A stretch of DNA of 64,000 nt from Ruminococcus hominis (GCF_014287355.1 NZ_JACOPE010000001.1:1302001-1366000); one strand, 5' to 3'; counted from the stretch's first letter, positions 1 to 9,192 are shown. Notes: generated from the sequence alone by a model not told the origin. A program made the numbers and translations.

Positions 1-1266
1 AAGCGGGCTACTTTTACTCCGGAAGAAATCTGTGACTTAACAGTAGAGTTTTATAAGCGTAATTATATCGAGGGTCTGTTTTTAAGTTCCGGAATCTTAA
101 AGAATCCGACTTATACGATGGAGAAGATGTGCGAGACGTTATTGTTGCTTCGGACGAAATATCATTTCAATGGTTATATTCATATCAAGACGATTCCGGG
201 AGCTTCGGACGAGTTACTTGCAGCAGCAGGTTATCTTGCAGATCGTATTAGTGTCAATCTTGAATTACCAACGGAAGAAGGATTGCATATGTTGGCTCCG
301 AATAAGACCATGAAGAACATTCTGAATCCTATGGGGAAGGTGCAGAGTACGATTGCATCTCATAGAATGGCAATTGGAAAGTCAGCTTATATGGAGCGAA
401 GTGGTGGGAATAAGTTTTTGAATGCAGGTATTTTTTCTAATGCTTCGAAAAAGCATTTTTCTGAGTGCTTGAATGCTCAGAAGAATGATACAGCAATTTC
501 TCAAGATTCTCAGATGAATCGATTAGAGTCTTATAAAAGATATACCTCACTGGATCATGCACTGACATGGGAGAATGCGAATCAATTGGCACCGCGTGAC
601 ATGTCGCAATTGAAGCGCAGTTTCGCTCCAGCCGGACAGAGCACGCAGATGATCATTGGTGCGACAGGTGAGAGTGACTATACGTTGTTGCAGACGACTC
701 AGGCATTGTATCAGGGGTTTGATTTGAAACGTGTCTTTTATTCAGCATACATTCCTTTGAACGAAGACAAGGTATTGCCGGAGATCGGAACGCCACCACC
801 GCTTTTACGTGAGCACAGATTATATCAGGCTGATTGGCTGCTTCGATTTTATGGGTTTCAGGCAGGAGAATTATTGTCTTTAGAGCAGCCGAATTTCAAT
901 GAAATGATTGATCCGAAGTGCGATTGGGCATTGCGCCATTTAGAGCAGTTTCCGGTAGAAGTAGAAAAAGCAAATTATGCTACACTGCTTCGTGTTCCGG
1001 GAATCGGGCCTAAATCAGCGAGTCGTATCACCTATGCAAGGCGCTATGGCAGACTTGATTATGATAGTCTAAAGAAGATGGGAGTAGTATTAAAGCGTGC
1101 ACATTATTTCATCACGTGTGGTGGGAAACAGTTGTATCATACTCCTATTGAGGCATCTTATATTACGCGTCAACTAATTAATGTAGACAAGAAGGATATA
1201 TGGAACACACAACATGTGAATGAGTCGTTTACTCAGATGACGTTGACAGATTTTGGAGTATGCTAA
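1..1266 (+). CDS. Putative DNA modification/repair radical SAM protein, 5' end outside window
   Basis: The reading frame is open from base 1, so the N-terminus, which in this family carries the CxxxCxxC iron-sulfur motif, lies upstream of the window; the first ATG seen at 118 is internal. The C-terminal part has a helix-hairpin-helix-like segment (LLRVPGIGPKSASRI, at about 965-1030), which in DNA-repair proteins binds DNA non-specifically. The next gene is the DUF4130 protein that is the standing partner of this radical SAM family (the TIGR03916/TIGR03915 pair), which supports the call. The exact reaction is unknown. The two genes overlap by a few bases, so they are surely one operon. Confidence 0.8.
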   Translation, partial: KRATFTPEEICDLTVEFYKRNYIEGLFLSSGILKNPTYTMEKMCETLLLLRTKYHFNGYIHIKTIPGASDELLAAAGYLADRISVNLELPTEEGLHMLAPNKTMKNILNPMGKVQSTIASHRMAIGKSAYMERSGGNKFLNAGIFSNASKKHFSECLNAQKNDTAISQDSQMNRLESYKRYTSLDHALTWENANQLAPRDMSQLKRSFAPAGQSTQMIIGATGESDYTLLQTTQALYQGFDLKRVFYSAYIPLNEDKVLPEIGTPPPLLREHRLYQADWLLRFYGFQAGELLSLEQPNFNEMIDPKCDWALRHLEQFPVEVEKANYATLLRVPGIGPKSASRITYARRYGRLDYDSLKKMGVVLKRAHYFITCGGKQLYHTPIEASYITRQLINVDKKDIWNTQHVNESFTQMTLTDFGVC

Positions 1267-2033
1267 TGAAGATTTTTACTTGTAAAGACCGTTTGGAAGA
1301 TATCATGACCTGTATCTATGATGCTTGGTCTGAAGCCTTGCGGATTGGCCATGACCAAATACAATTAAAGAAAGAACCAGTATTTCAACAAACGATATTT
1401 GATGAATATATTCATATAGACCAAGATCTTTCCAAAGCAGAAAAGGTAATTCGTTCGATTCGGAGAGAGATTTCGGATGAGGCATATCTGAATATCTATC
1501 TGGCGACTTTGTCTGTTGAGGAAGATGCACTGCAGGCAATTTATAATTTCCTTCGTGTCGGATTCAAAACTGGAGAGAGTGTACTACAGCAATATGCGAA
1601 TCCGTATGTGATGCGGATACTGGAATTGCGTCGTAAAGTGTCCAATGAGAGCCATCATTTTAGAGAGTTTGCACGATTTGAGCGGTTGAACTCAAGCAAT
1701 GTTTATGTCAGTCATCTAGAGCCGAAAAGTGATGTCATTATGCTGGTAGGCAGACATTTTGCAAATCGTATGCCTTCAGAGCATTGGATGATTATAGACG
1801 ATAATCGCAAAACGGCCTGTGTTCATTCAAAAGACGGAGAGAACTACCTGCGATATCTGACAGATGAAGAATTTCAGACATTGAGAAAGACAGAAGATTA
1901 CGAGGATGAGTATACAGATATGTGGAAGACCTTCTTTCAAGCGATTGCGATAGATGAACGAAAGAATTATGTATGTCAGCGTAATTTATTTCCGTTGTGG
2001 AAAAGAAAACATGCAGTGGAATTCAAAAAATAG
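1260..2033 (+). CDS. DUF4130 (TIGR03915-type) DNA metabolism protein
   Basis: A 257-residue soluble protein overlapping the stop of the radical SAM gene. Start may be ATG 1260 or ATG 1266 (the latter shares bases with the TAA). The second half, with features such as RHFANRMPSEHWMIID and DEYTDMWKTFF, fits the DUF4130 domain. In some bacteria this domain is fused to a uracil-DNA-glycosylase domain, which with the radical SAM partner suggests DNA lesion processing; that role is inferred and not proven for the family. No membrane segment or signal peptide is visible. Confidence 0.78.
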   Translation: MLMKIFTCKDRLEDIMTCIYDAWSEALRIGHDQIQLKKEPVFQQTIFDEYIHIDQDLSKAEKVIRSIRREISDEAYLNIYLATLSVEEDALQAIYNFLRVGFKTGESVLQQYANPYVMRILELRRKVSNESHHFREFARFERLNSSNVYVSHLEPKSDVIMLVGRHFANRMPSEHWMIIDDNRKTACVHSKDGENYLRYLTDEEFQTLRKTEDYEDEYTDMWKTFFQAIAIDERKNYVCQRNLFPLWKRKHAVEFKK

Positions 2034-2099
2034 ATTGGAAATTTGTTGATATTACAGTAAGAATTTATAAAAACATAATCTTTTCTTGTATATTTTTAC

Positions 2100-2128
2100 T
2101 TGTAACTCGTAAGGTGGAAACGTATAAT
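2100..2128 (+). promoter_or_regulatory. Sigma-A type promoter for 5'-nucleotidase gene
   Basis: TTGTAA at 2100-2105 and TATAAT at 2123-2128 with a 17-bp spacer, about 55 bp before the ATG at 2182. Confidence 0.6.
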
Positions 2129-2181
2129 GTAAGAAAGTTGTGATTGATATACGATTCTTTTCATGAACGGAGGTTATTAAA

Positions 2182-3099
2182 ATGCCGTATGATTTATCAA
2201 AACCTCTTGTAATAGGGATTAGTTCAAGAGCTTTATTTAATCTTGAGCAGGAGAATAAAATATTCGAAGAACAAGGTGTTGAAGCATATGAAGCTTATCA
2301 GGTAGCACATGAGAATGAGATTCTTCAAAAGGGTGCAGCATTTCAATTGATCAAAGCATTTTTAGAGCTGAATAATACAGAATTTGGAAGACTGGTGGAA
2401 GTGATTATTATGTCTCGAAATAATGCCAATACATGTCTTCGTATTTTTAATTCTATACAGCATTATGGCTTGGATATTACGAGAGCTGCGTTGACAAGCG
2501 GTGCAGAAATAGCTCCTTATTTAAAGGCTTTTAAGACAGACTTGTTTTTGTCGGCGAATTCAGATGATGTACAGTCGGCAATCAATGATGGGATTGCTGC
2601 AGGTCGTATTCTTACGGGTGAAGCACATGCTGATCCGAAGCAAAAGATTGATCAGATCCGTATTGCTTTTGATGGAGATGCAGTACTATTTTCTGCTGAA
2701 TCTGAAAAGATTTTCCAGAAGAATGGAATACAGGCATTTGAAGAGCATGAGAAAGCAAATGCGAACACGCCGATGGCGAAAGGTCCTTTTGCTAACTTCC
2801 TGACAAAACTGTCTTATGTGCAGCAGATGTTTAAAGAAAAAGATATTCAGCCGATCCGAACAGCACTTGTCACATCAAGAAATGCTCCTGCGCATGAACG
2901 TGCAGTGAAAACACTTCGCAATTGGGGTGTATCCATTAATGAAGCATTTTTCCTTGGTGGGGTCAGCAAGACAGAAGTGCTTGCAGCATTTGGGGCACAT
3001 ATCTTTTTTGATGATCAGGATATACATACAGAGCCAGCTTCGGCGGTTGTTCCGGCGGCAACAGTGCCTTATCGGGATGGAGATAATCCGAAAGAGTAA
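2182..3099 (+). CDS. 5'-nucleotidase (cytosolic NT5C1-like, PF06189 type)
   Basis: 305-residue cytoplasmic protein that should dephosphorylate nucleoside 5'-monophosphates. The N-terminal VIGISSRALFNLE segment, the VEVIIMSRNN motif near residue 75, the paired VTSRNAPAHERAVKTLRNWG motif near residue 230 and the C-terminal FFLGG..K...L......IFFDDQ stretch are typical of the family. It is preceded by a good ribosome binding site (cggagg) and its own promoter. No neighbour shares its pathway, so it is probably monocistronic, ending before the YfcC/IadA unit. Confidence 0.82.
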   Translation: MPYDLSKPLVIGISSRALFNLEQENKIFEEQGVEAYEAYQVAHENEILQKGAAFQLIKAFLELNNTEFGRLVEVIIMSRNNANTCLRIFNSIQHYGLDITRAALTSGAEIAPYLKAFKTDLFLSANSDDVQSAINDGIAAGRILTGEAHADPKQKIDQIRIAFDGDAVLFSAESEKIFQKNGIQAFEEHEKANANTPMAKGPFANFLTKLSYVQQMFKEKDIQPIRTALVTSRNAPAHERAVKTLRNWGVSINEAFFLGGVSKTEVLAAFGAHIFFDDQDIHTEPASAVVPAATVPYRDGDNPKE

Positions 3100-3248
3100 A
3101 ACGCTTTATAGAGCCAAATCCCACCTTTAGGTGTATAAAAATACAAGAAAATAACATAAAATTGATGAAATATGTAAATTTTTAGTTAGATTTTGAGTAT
3201 TCTATGGTACACTGATATAGCATATCAAAAATGGGAGGAGACTCAAAA

Positions 3249-4769
3249 ATGAGCAAAAAAGAAGGAAAAGGGTTAAAGTCTTTTAACAAGGGATTTCAAG
3301 TGCCTGACACCTACATTATTATTTTTCTGGTAGTTGTTGTCGCAGCACTTCTGACTTTCCTTGTACCAAAGGGATTTTACGAAACACAGGATATTTCGTA
3401 CATGATCAATGGTGTTGAGAAAACCCGTACAGTAATCAAAGACGGAAGTTTCCAGTATCTGACAGACGATGCAGGGAACGTAGTAACGGAAGGAGTAGCA
3501 CTTTTTAGCGGAGATGGCGGAACAGGATTCTTTAATTATATGTATAACGGAATCGTAAGCAGTTCTGCAATCGAGATTATCGCATTCCTTATGGTTGTAG
3601 GTGGTGCATTTGGTATCATGATACGTACCGGTGCAATTGAATCCGGACTGATCGGATTGATCCGTAAGGCAAAGGGAGCCGAGAAACTGCTGATTCCAGT
3701 ACTTTTCGTACTGTTTTCTCTTGGGGGAGCAGTTTTCGGGATGGGAGAAGAAGCACTTCCGTTTACTATGATTCTTTGTCCATTATTTGTAGCAGTTGGA
3801 TATGATTCAGTTATCGCAGTTCTTGTTACCTATGTTGCAACACAGATTGGTTTCGGTTCATCTTGGATGAATCCATTCTCGGTAGGTATTGCACAGGGTA
3901 TTGCAGGTATTGATGTATTCTCCGGGGCAGGATTCCGTATGGTAATGTGGGTAGTATTTACAGCACTTGGCTGTGGAATGACTATGTTCTATGCATCAAA
4001 GATCAAAAAGACTCCGACGATCTCAATCGCATATAAGACGGATTCATATTTCCGTGAGCAGAATGAAAAAACAGGAATTGACGAAGGACATTCATTTGGT
4101 GTTGGACACATTTTAGTTCTTTTGACACTGGCTGCTACAGTAGTATGGGTAATTTGGGGAGTTATGACTCAAGGATACTATATGCCAGAGATTGCTACAC
4201 AGTTCTTCATTATGGGAATTGTTTCTGGTGTGATTGGAGTTATCTTTAAGCTGAACGATATGAGATTGAATGATATTGCAACTTCTTTCAAAGATGGAGC
4301 AAAAGACCTGATCGGTGCAGCACTTGTTGTTGCTATGGCTCAGGGTATCATGCAGGTTCTTGGTGGATCTGATCCGACAACACCTACAGTTATCAATACA
4401 ATTATGTATAATATTTCAAATGCACTGTCTGGAGTTTCCGGAGCAGTTGCAGCAGTACTTATGTATCTGTTCCAGTCCATATTCAATTTCTTTGTTGTAT
4501 CCGGAACAGGACAGGCTGCGATCACAATGCCAATCATGGCTCCATTGTCAGATCTGTTAGGTGTTTCACGTCAGACAGCGGTAGTTGCATTCCAGCTTGG
4601 TGATGCATTTACAAACCTGATCGTTCCTACATCCGGATGTCTGATTGGATCTCTTGCGATTGCAAAGATTGAGTGGTCTAACTGGGTTAAATTCATGTGG
4701 AAATTCCTTGGCGTCTTAATGATAGGTGCAATCATTACAATTCTTATTGCAGTTGGAATTGGATTCTAA
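3249..4769 (+). CDS. YfcC/DcuC-family (C4-dicarboxylate anaerobic carrier-like) permease
   Basis: A 506-residue integral membrane protein of the YfcC family (PF03606-like) with about a dozen hydrophobic segments, first at roughly residues 20-42. The start is ATG 3249 because the in-frame upstream ATG at 3231 lies in the Shine-Dalgarno sequence (gggaggag, 3233-3240). Conserved patches include GMGEEALPF, WMNPFSVGIAQG and FFVVSGTGQAAITMP. Family members are annotated as amino-acid or dicarboxylate carriers or basic amino-acid antiporters. The gene sits 29 bp before the isoaspartyl dipeptidase gene, so the likely substrate is a small peptide or amino acid linked to isoaspartyl breakdown; this is inference. 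Confidence 0.85.
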   Translation: MSKKEGKGLKSFNKGFQVPDTYIIIFLVVVVAALLTFLVPKGFYETQDISYMINGVEKTRTVIKDGSFQYLTDDAGNVVTEGVALFSGDGGTGFFNYMYNGIVSSSAIEIIAFLMVVGGAFGIMIRTGAIESGLIGLIRKAKGAEKLLIPVLFVLFSLGGAVFGMGEEALPFTMILCPLFVAVGYDSVIAVLVTYVATQIGFGSSWMNPFSVGIAQGIAGIDVFSGAGFRMVMWVVFTALGCGMTMFYASKIKKTPTISIAYKTDSYFREQNEKTGIDEGHSFGVGHILVLLTLAATVVWVIWGVMTQGYYMPEIATQFFIMGIVSGVIGVIFKLNDMRLNDIATSFKDGAKDLIGAALVVAMAQGIMQVLGGSDPTTPTVINTIMYNISNALSGVSGAVAAVLMYLFQSIFNFFVVSGTGQAAITMPIMAPLSDLLGVSRQTAVVAFQLGDAFTNLIVPTSGCLIGSLAIAKIEWSNWVKFMWKFLGVLMIGAIITILIAVGIGF

Positions 4770-4798
4770 AATATGCATTTGGTAATTGGGAGTGATTT

Positions 4799-5950
4799 AT
4801 GATGAAATTAATTCAGAATATTGATGTTTATGCCCCAAAGCATCTGGGGAAAAAAGATGTACTTACAATCAATGATAAGATTGTCAAGATTAAAGATGCA
4901 GGTTCTATATCCGCAGACGGATTTCTTTCTGAGGCAGAAATAATCAATGGAGAGGGGTTGCTTTTAACTCCAGGATTCATTGATAGTCATGTTCATGTAC
5001 TCGGAGGCGGTGGCGAAGGCGGATTCGCCAATCGTACTCCGGAAGCAACTATGGAAGGAATTACGAAGTTTGGAGTAACAACAGTTGTTGGCTGTCTTGG
5101 AACAGATGGAATCGGCCGTGATATGTGCGCACTGGTTGCAAAGACAAAAGGATTGAATGAGCAGGGAATGTCTGCATACTGTTATACAGGCAGTTATCAG
5201 ATTCCGGTTCGTACGTTGACTGACAGTATTGTAAAAGACATTATGATGATTCAGGAAATTATTGGAACCGGAGAAATCGCGATCTCTGATCATCGTTCTT
5301 CACAGCCGACTTTTGAGGAATTTACACGTGTTGTTGCGGATACGAGACTTGGTGGTGTTCTTTCCGGGAAAGCTGGTATTGTAAATGTTCATCTTGGCGA
5401 CAGTCCGAGATGCTTAGATCTTATTGAGCGAGTAGTAGATGAGACAGAGATACCGGCTTCTCAAATCCTGCCAACACATATTAATCGAAATGAGATGCTT
5501 TTTGGCAAGTCGATTGAGTATGCACTAAAAGGCGGAGCAGTAGACTTTACCGGAAATGAAGATATTGATTATTGGGAAACTATCTGTGATGAGGTACGTG
5601 TATGCAATGGCATCAAACGGATGTTAGATGCAGGTGTAAATCCTGACCGCATGACAATTTCTTCTGATGGACAGGGAAGCCTTCCTATGTACAGTAGTGA
5701 TGGCGAATTCCTTGGAATGGGCGTTGGACAGTCCAGCTGCCTTCTGAAGGAAGTAAAGGAATGTGTATTTAAAACAGAAATTCCTTTAGAAATAGCTATT
5801 TCTACAATTACATCAAATCCAGCAGATATTCTTCGTCTTAAAGGAAAAGGTAAGATTGAAGAAGGCTATGATGCTGATCTTTGTATTCTTGACCAAGAAC
5901 TTCAGCTTGTTGAAGTAATTGCAAAAGGGAATACAGTTTATACAAAATAA
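4799..5950 (+). CDS. iadA: Isoaspartyl dipeptidase (beta-aspartyl peptidase)
   Basis: 383-residue M38-family metallo-dependent hydrolase that cleaves beta-aspartyl dipeptides arising from isomerised Asp/Asn in damaged proteins. Visible: the HVH metal motif in GFIDSHVHVLGGG (near residue 66), the VHLGD and PTHINR metal-binding histidines (near 200 and 226) and the late aspartate in TISSDGQGSLP (near 285). Start is ATG 4799 or the immediately following ATG 4802. It follows the YfcC permease closely, consistent with an uptake-and-hydrolysis operon. Confidence 0.92.
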   Translation: MMKLIQNIDVYAPKHLGKKDVLTINDKIVKIKDAGSISADGFLSEAEIINGEGLLLTPGFIDSHVHVLGGGGEGGFANRTPEATMEGITKFGVTTVVGCLGTDGIGRDMCALVAKTKGLNEQGMSAYCYTGSYQIPVRTLTDSIVKDIMMIQEIIGTGEIAISDHRSSQPTFEEFTRVVADTRLGGVLSGKAGIVNVHLGDSPRCLDLIERVVDETEIPASQILPTHINRNEMLFGKSIEYALKGGAVDFTGNEDIDYWETICDEVRVCNGIKRMLDAGVNPDRMTISSDGQGSLPMYSSDGEFLGMGVGQSSCLLKEVKECVFKTEIPLEIAISTITSNPADILRLKGKGKIEEGYDADLCILDQELQLVEVIAKGNTVYTK

Positions 5951-6124
5951 AGAGTCAGGTCTTATCGCGACGAAAAACGTTGGCTAGAGAGCTGGCTTGG
6001 TGACTATATGAAGTTCCATCAGACCGCTGATGGTAAGAAAGTATTTTTGTCAATCGATAGCAGGGTAACCAGGCACAATCCGCTTTGTTTTGGAACTGGA
6101 TGCAACATGATAGAAAAGCTGTAA
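5951..6124 (+). pseudogene. 3' relic of an unidentified gene
   Basis: Beginning immediately after the iadA stop, a different frame is open for 57 codons and ends at TAA 6122. It reads like the C-terminus of a real protein (contains WLESWLGDYMKF, then SRVTRHNPLCFGTGCNM) but has no start codon or ribosome binding site. It is probably the tail of a gene whose 5' part was deleted. The parent family was not recognised. Confidence 0.45.
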
Positions 6125-6158
6125 GATTTTGAAAAGAAAATCTTATGGCTTTTTTTTG
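6115..6158 (+). terminator. Rho-independent terminator
   Basis: Stem of about 13 pairs (aagctgtaagatttt against aaaatcttatggctt) with a short purine loop, followed by eight T residues. It closes the yfcC-iadA unit and its 3' relic. Confidence 0.8.
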
Positions 6159-6184
6159 CAAACGAATAGAAGAGGAAAAAGTTA

Positions 6185-6247
6185 TTGACATACACTACAA
6201 ATATAGTTATAATTCTAAATATTCGAATTATAATTGTTTGAATTATA
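6185..6247 (+). promoter_or_regulatory. Promoter and operator repeats of the marR gene
   Basis: A perfect consensus promoter: TTGACA at 6185-6190, 17-bp spacer, TATAAT at 6208-6213. Overlapping and downstream are an inverted repeat TATAATTC (6208-6215) / GAATTATA (6225-6232) and another GAATTATA at 6240-6247. These copies over the -10 and start region are the natural operator for autorepression by the MarR protein encoded next. Confidence 0.7.
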
Positions 6248-6282
6248 AGCATTATATAATAAAAGAAGGAGATGAATAATAA

Positions 6283-6705
6283 ATGGATGATTCTTTTCAC
6301 TACATGTCTATGATAAACCATATGACCATCCAGAAAAAACTAATGGAACAGCTGAAAGATACAGGACTTACCTTGGGACAGCCCAAAGTATTGGATTACC
6401 TGAAAGATCACGATGGTGTCAGCCAGAAAGAGATTGCGGCAGGATGTCTCATCGAGGCAGGATCTTTAACGTCCATTTTGAACCGTATGGAAGAAAAAGA
6501 CCTGATTGAAAGAAAAATGCTCAATGGAAACCGTCGTACTTTTCATATTTTTATGACAGAAACCGGAAAGAAAAATCAGAAGCTTGTGGAGGAGGCTTTT
6601 AAAAAAATAGAAAAAACTGCATTAAATGGTATTTCCGAAGAAGAGCAGAAGCTGTTTATGGAAATTTTTTGCCGGATCTACCGAAATCTTGCAGATATGA
6701 AATGA
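6283..6705 (+). CDS. MarR family transcriptional regulator
   Basis: 140-residue winged-helix regulator. The recognition helix region is about residues 45-68 (SQKEIAAGCLIEAGSLTSILNRMEE) followed by a wing with RKMLNGNRRTFHIFMTETG, the normal MarR layout. Ribosome binding site aaggag is 9 bases before the ATG. The operator-like repeats over its promoter suggest autoregulation. The membrane/kinase fusion gene follows by 43 bp and is the obvious co-regulated target. Confidence 0.9.
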   Translation: MDDSFHYMSMINHMTIQKKLMEQLKDTGLTLGQPKVLDYLKDHDGVSQKEIAAGCLIEAGSLTSILNRMEEKDLIERKMLNGNRRTFHIFMTETGKKNQKLVEEAFKKIEKTALNGISEEEQKLFMEIFCRIYRNLADMK

Positions 6706-6748
6706 GCTGACGATAAAAAACTATGAAATGAGGAGAAAATAAAAAAGA

Positions 6749-8032
6749 ATGGAGACACTAAAACGATATTTAATATTTCTGGTGGGATTGTTTGTAAACT
6801 CCCTGGGAGTCAGTCTGGTCACAAAGGCAAACCTAGGAACATCCCCGATTTCATCAATTCCTTACGTATTAAGTCTTAATTTTCCATTTACACTTGGAAA
6901 TTTTACCATCTTTTTCAGTATATTTCTGATCGTACTGCAGCTGATTATTTTGAGAAAGAACTTTAAATTGGAACACATCCTTCAGATTCCGGTATCCATC
7001 ATATTTGGATATTTTATTGATTTTGCCATGATTCTTTTGTCCTGGGTCAATCCGGAAGAGTACCTCATGAAGATTGTATATCTTCTTATCGGATGTCTGA
7101 TTCTTGGCGTAGGTGTATATATGGAGGTCTTGGCAGACGTTGTCATGCTTCCAGGAGAATCTTTTGTCCGTGCTATTGTTCTTATATGGAAAACAAATTT
7201 CGGAACAACCAAGATTTGTTTTGATGTATCCATGTCAGTGATTGCTGCTGTACTTTCTTTCGTATTTGCAGGAAGACTGGCTGGTGTAAGAGAAGGTACC
7301 GTTATTGCTGCCCTTCTGGTAGGCTTTATCGCCAGACTCATCGGTAAGAAACTTGCATTCCTGAAAGATATGATTTTCCCGGAAAGTGTATCTGCAGAAA
7401 GCGAGAACGAAGCAAAAGAACAGACAGCAGGAATCTATGGAAAAAATGTTATCGCCATTGGAAGACAATTTGGAAGTGGTGGCCATGATATTGGCAAGGT
7501 TCTTGCAGAAAAATTGGGATATGATTTTTATGATGCTGAGATTATCCAGATGACAGCAGGAACCACCGGATACACACCGGAATTCGTTAAGAAAAACGAG
7601 GAAATCATGACAAATAGTCTTCTCTATGATCTGGTCAATCAGATGTACTTGAATACAGATAGGCAGGATGAAGCGCCGAAGGATAAAATTTTCGAGGCAG
7701 AATGTCAGGTTGTACGCAATCTTGCGAAAAAAGGCAACTGCGTGATAGTAGGCCGTTGTGCAGATTACGTTCTCAGAAATTCTGAAAATTGCCTGAAAGT
7801 ATTTTTTTCAGCGCCTCTTGCGAGCAGAATTAGAAGAGTGGCACAGAGACAGAATATCTCCGAAGGAGAAGCAAAAGCTACGGTTCAGAAAAATGAAAAA
7901 CTCCGTGCAGATAACTACCGCTATTACACCCGCCGTATGTGGGGTGCAGCCGGAAACTTTGATCTTAGCCTGAATACAGATTTGGGAGAAGAATTTATTG
8001 AGAACTGCATCCGCAGTGCTATGAAACTGTAA
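6749..8032 (+). CDS. Fusion: YczE/YyaS/YitT-like membrane protein + cytidylate kinase-like domain
   Basis: 427 residues. About residues 1-205 form a polytopic membrane domain of the YczE type (LVGLFVNSLGVSLVTKANLGTSPIS, helices to about 200). A short polar linker leads to a soluble domain from about residue 230 with the P-loop-like GRQFGSGGHDIG and later VIVGRCADYVLR, typical of the cytidylate kinase-like family (PF13189). In related genomes these are often two separate proteins; here one frame encodes both with no internal stop. Ribosome binding site aggag lies a long 15 bases upstream. Substrate and role are unknown. Confidence 0.8.
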   Translation: METLKRYLIFLVGLFVNSLGVSLVTKANLGTSPISSIPYVLSLNFPFTLGNFTIFFSIFLIVLQLIILRKNFKLEHILQIPVSIIFGYFIDFAMILLSWVNPEEYLMKIVYLLIGCLILGVGVYMEVLADVVMLPGESFVRAIVLIWKTNFGTTKICFDVSMSVIAAVLSFVFAGRLAGVREGTVIAALLVGFIARLIGKKLAFLKDMIFPESVSAESENEAKEQTAGIYGKNVIAIGRQFGSGGHDIGKVLAEKLGYDFYDAEIIQMTAGTTGYTPEFVKKNEEIMTNSLLYDLVNQMYLNTDRQDEAPKDKIFEAECQVVRNLAKKGNCVIVGRCADYVLRNSENCLKVFFSAPLASRIRRVAQRQNISEGEAKATVQKNEKLRADNYRYYTRRMWGAAGNFDLSLNTDLGEEFIENCIRSAMKL

Positions 8033-8081
8033 AAATATATAAAGCCTTATAATATTGGTTGTAAATGATATAGACCCTTAA

Positions 8082-8162
8082 GGAACAGTTAATCTAAGCG
8101 ACTGGGGATGGCAGATCGATCCAAAAGTACGTCGTTATATTCTGAATAGAATGAATACAACA
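8082..8162 (+). pseudogene. 3' relic of a GH1 6-phospho-beta-glucosidase
   Basis: A 27-codon stretch after a stop at 8079 reads LSDWGWQIDPKVRRYILN, which matches the conserved SEWGWQIDPxGLRY segment near the C-terminus of family-1 6-phospho-beta-glucosidases. No other part of the gene remains; its 5' part was lost before the present gene order formed. Confidence 0.6.
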
Positions 8163-8185
8163 AAAAAGTGCAGGAATATAAAGAT

Positions 8186-9064
8186 ATGGAATTAAGATTA
8201 TTACGCTATTTTTTAACAGTAGCAAAAGAACAGAGCTTTACAAAAGCAGCAGAACAATTGCATATTACCCAGCCAACGCTATCCAGACAAATGGCGGCAT
8301 TTGAAGAGGACCTGGGAATAACATTATTTATTCGAAACGGGAAGAAAATATCACTTACTGATGAGGGAATTCTATTAAAAAGGCGTGCCTTGGAGATCCT
8401 CAATCTTGAGGAAAGGACGCTTGAGGAACTGAAAGGAAAAGAAGAGGTTGTAGAGGGAAGTATAACCATTGGATGTGGTGAATTTGCGGCAGTAGAAACA
8501 TTGGCGAAAATATGCAAAACATATAAAGAAAAATACCCACTGGTTCAGATTGCGCTTCATACTGCAACAGCAGATACGGTGTATGAGATGATGAATAAAG
8601 GTCTTGTAGATATTGCGTTATTTCTGGAACCGGTGGACACTGAAGGAATGGATTATATTCGGATTTCGGATTGTGATCACTGGTGTGTCGGAATGCGGCC
8701 GGATGATCCGCTGGCAGGAAAAAAGTTTATAAAAAAGGAAGATCTTATTGGAAAACCATTGATCCTGCCGGAAAGAATGAACATTCAAAGCGAACTTGCC
8801 AACTGGTTTGGAAAAGACTTTTCAAAACTTCAGATTGCTTTTACAAGTAATCTTGGAACAAATGCCGGAGTCATGGCGGCAAATGGACTGGGGTATCCAA
8901 TATCAATCGAAGGTGCTGCAAAGTATTGGCGTGAGGATATTCTTGTACAGCGAAGAATTTCTCCTGAAATCACGACAAGCACTGTGATTGCCTGGAGACG
9001 AAATATCCCATATTCGCTGGCAATCCGTAAAATGATAGAAGAAATAAATGCTTTTCAGGCATAA
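8186..9064 (+). CDS. LysR family transcriptional regulator
   Basis: About 292 residues. Start chosen at ATG 8186 (MELRLLRYFLTVAKEQSFT, the family's usual beginning) with an aggaa Shine-Dalgarno ten bases before; an upstream in-frame GTG at 8168 is less likely. The N-terminal winged helix (residues 1-60: FTKAAEQLHITQPTLSRQ) is followed by the effector-binding fold (about 90-290). It lies directly upstream of the flavodoxin/CMD-cupin/aldo-keto reductase cluster and may control it, but a terminator separates them. Confidence 0.92.
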   Translation: MELRLLRYFLTVAKEQSFTKAAEQLHITQPTLSRQMAAFEEDLGITLFIRNGKKISLTDEGILLKRRALEILNLEERTLEELKGKEEVVEGSITIGCGEFAAVETLAKICKTYKEKYPLVQIALHTATADTVYEMMNKGLVDIALFLEPVDTEGMDYIRISDCDHWCVGMRPDDPLAGKKFIKKEDLIGKPLILPERMNIQSELANWFGKDFSKLQIAFTSNLGTNAGVMAANGLGYPISIEGAAKYWREDILVQRRISPEITTSTVIAWRRNIPYSLAIRKMIEEINAFQA

Positions 9065-9112
9065 AACAAAATTCAATATAAGCATTAGACATAATGAAGT
9101 GATAGAGCTTAA

Positions 9113-9156
9113 AATAGATGTGTAAGATGAATGTAAATCTTATACATCTATTTTTT
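9113..9156 (+). terminator. Terminator hairpin in flavodoxin leader
   Basis: A 15-16 bp stem (ATAGATGTGTAAGAT against ATCTTATACATCTAT, one G-T pair) followed by T6, between lysR and the flavodoxin gene. A diverged copy of this hairpin precedes the flavodoxin relic at 23.4 kb, so hairpin and gene were duplicated together. Confidence 0.75.
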
Positions 9157-9192
9157 CTGTGAAAAAATACGTAAGGAAAGAGGTTTTGTATT

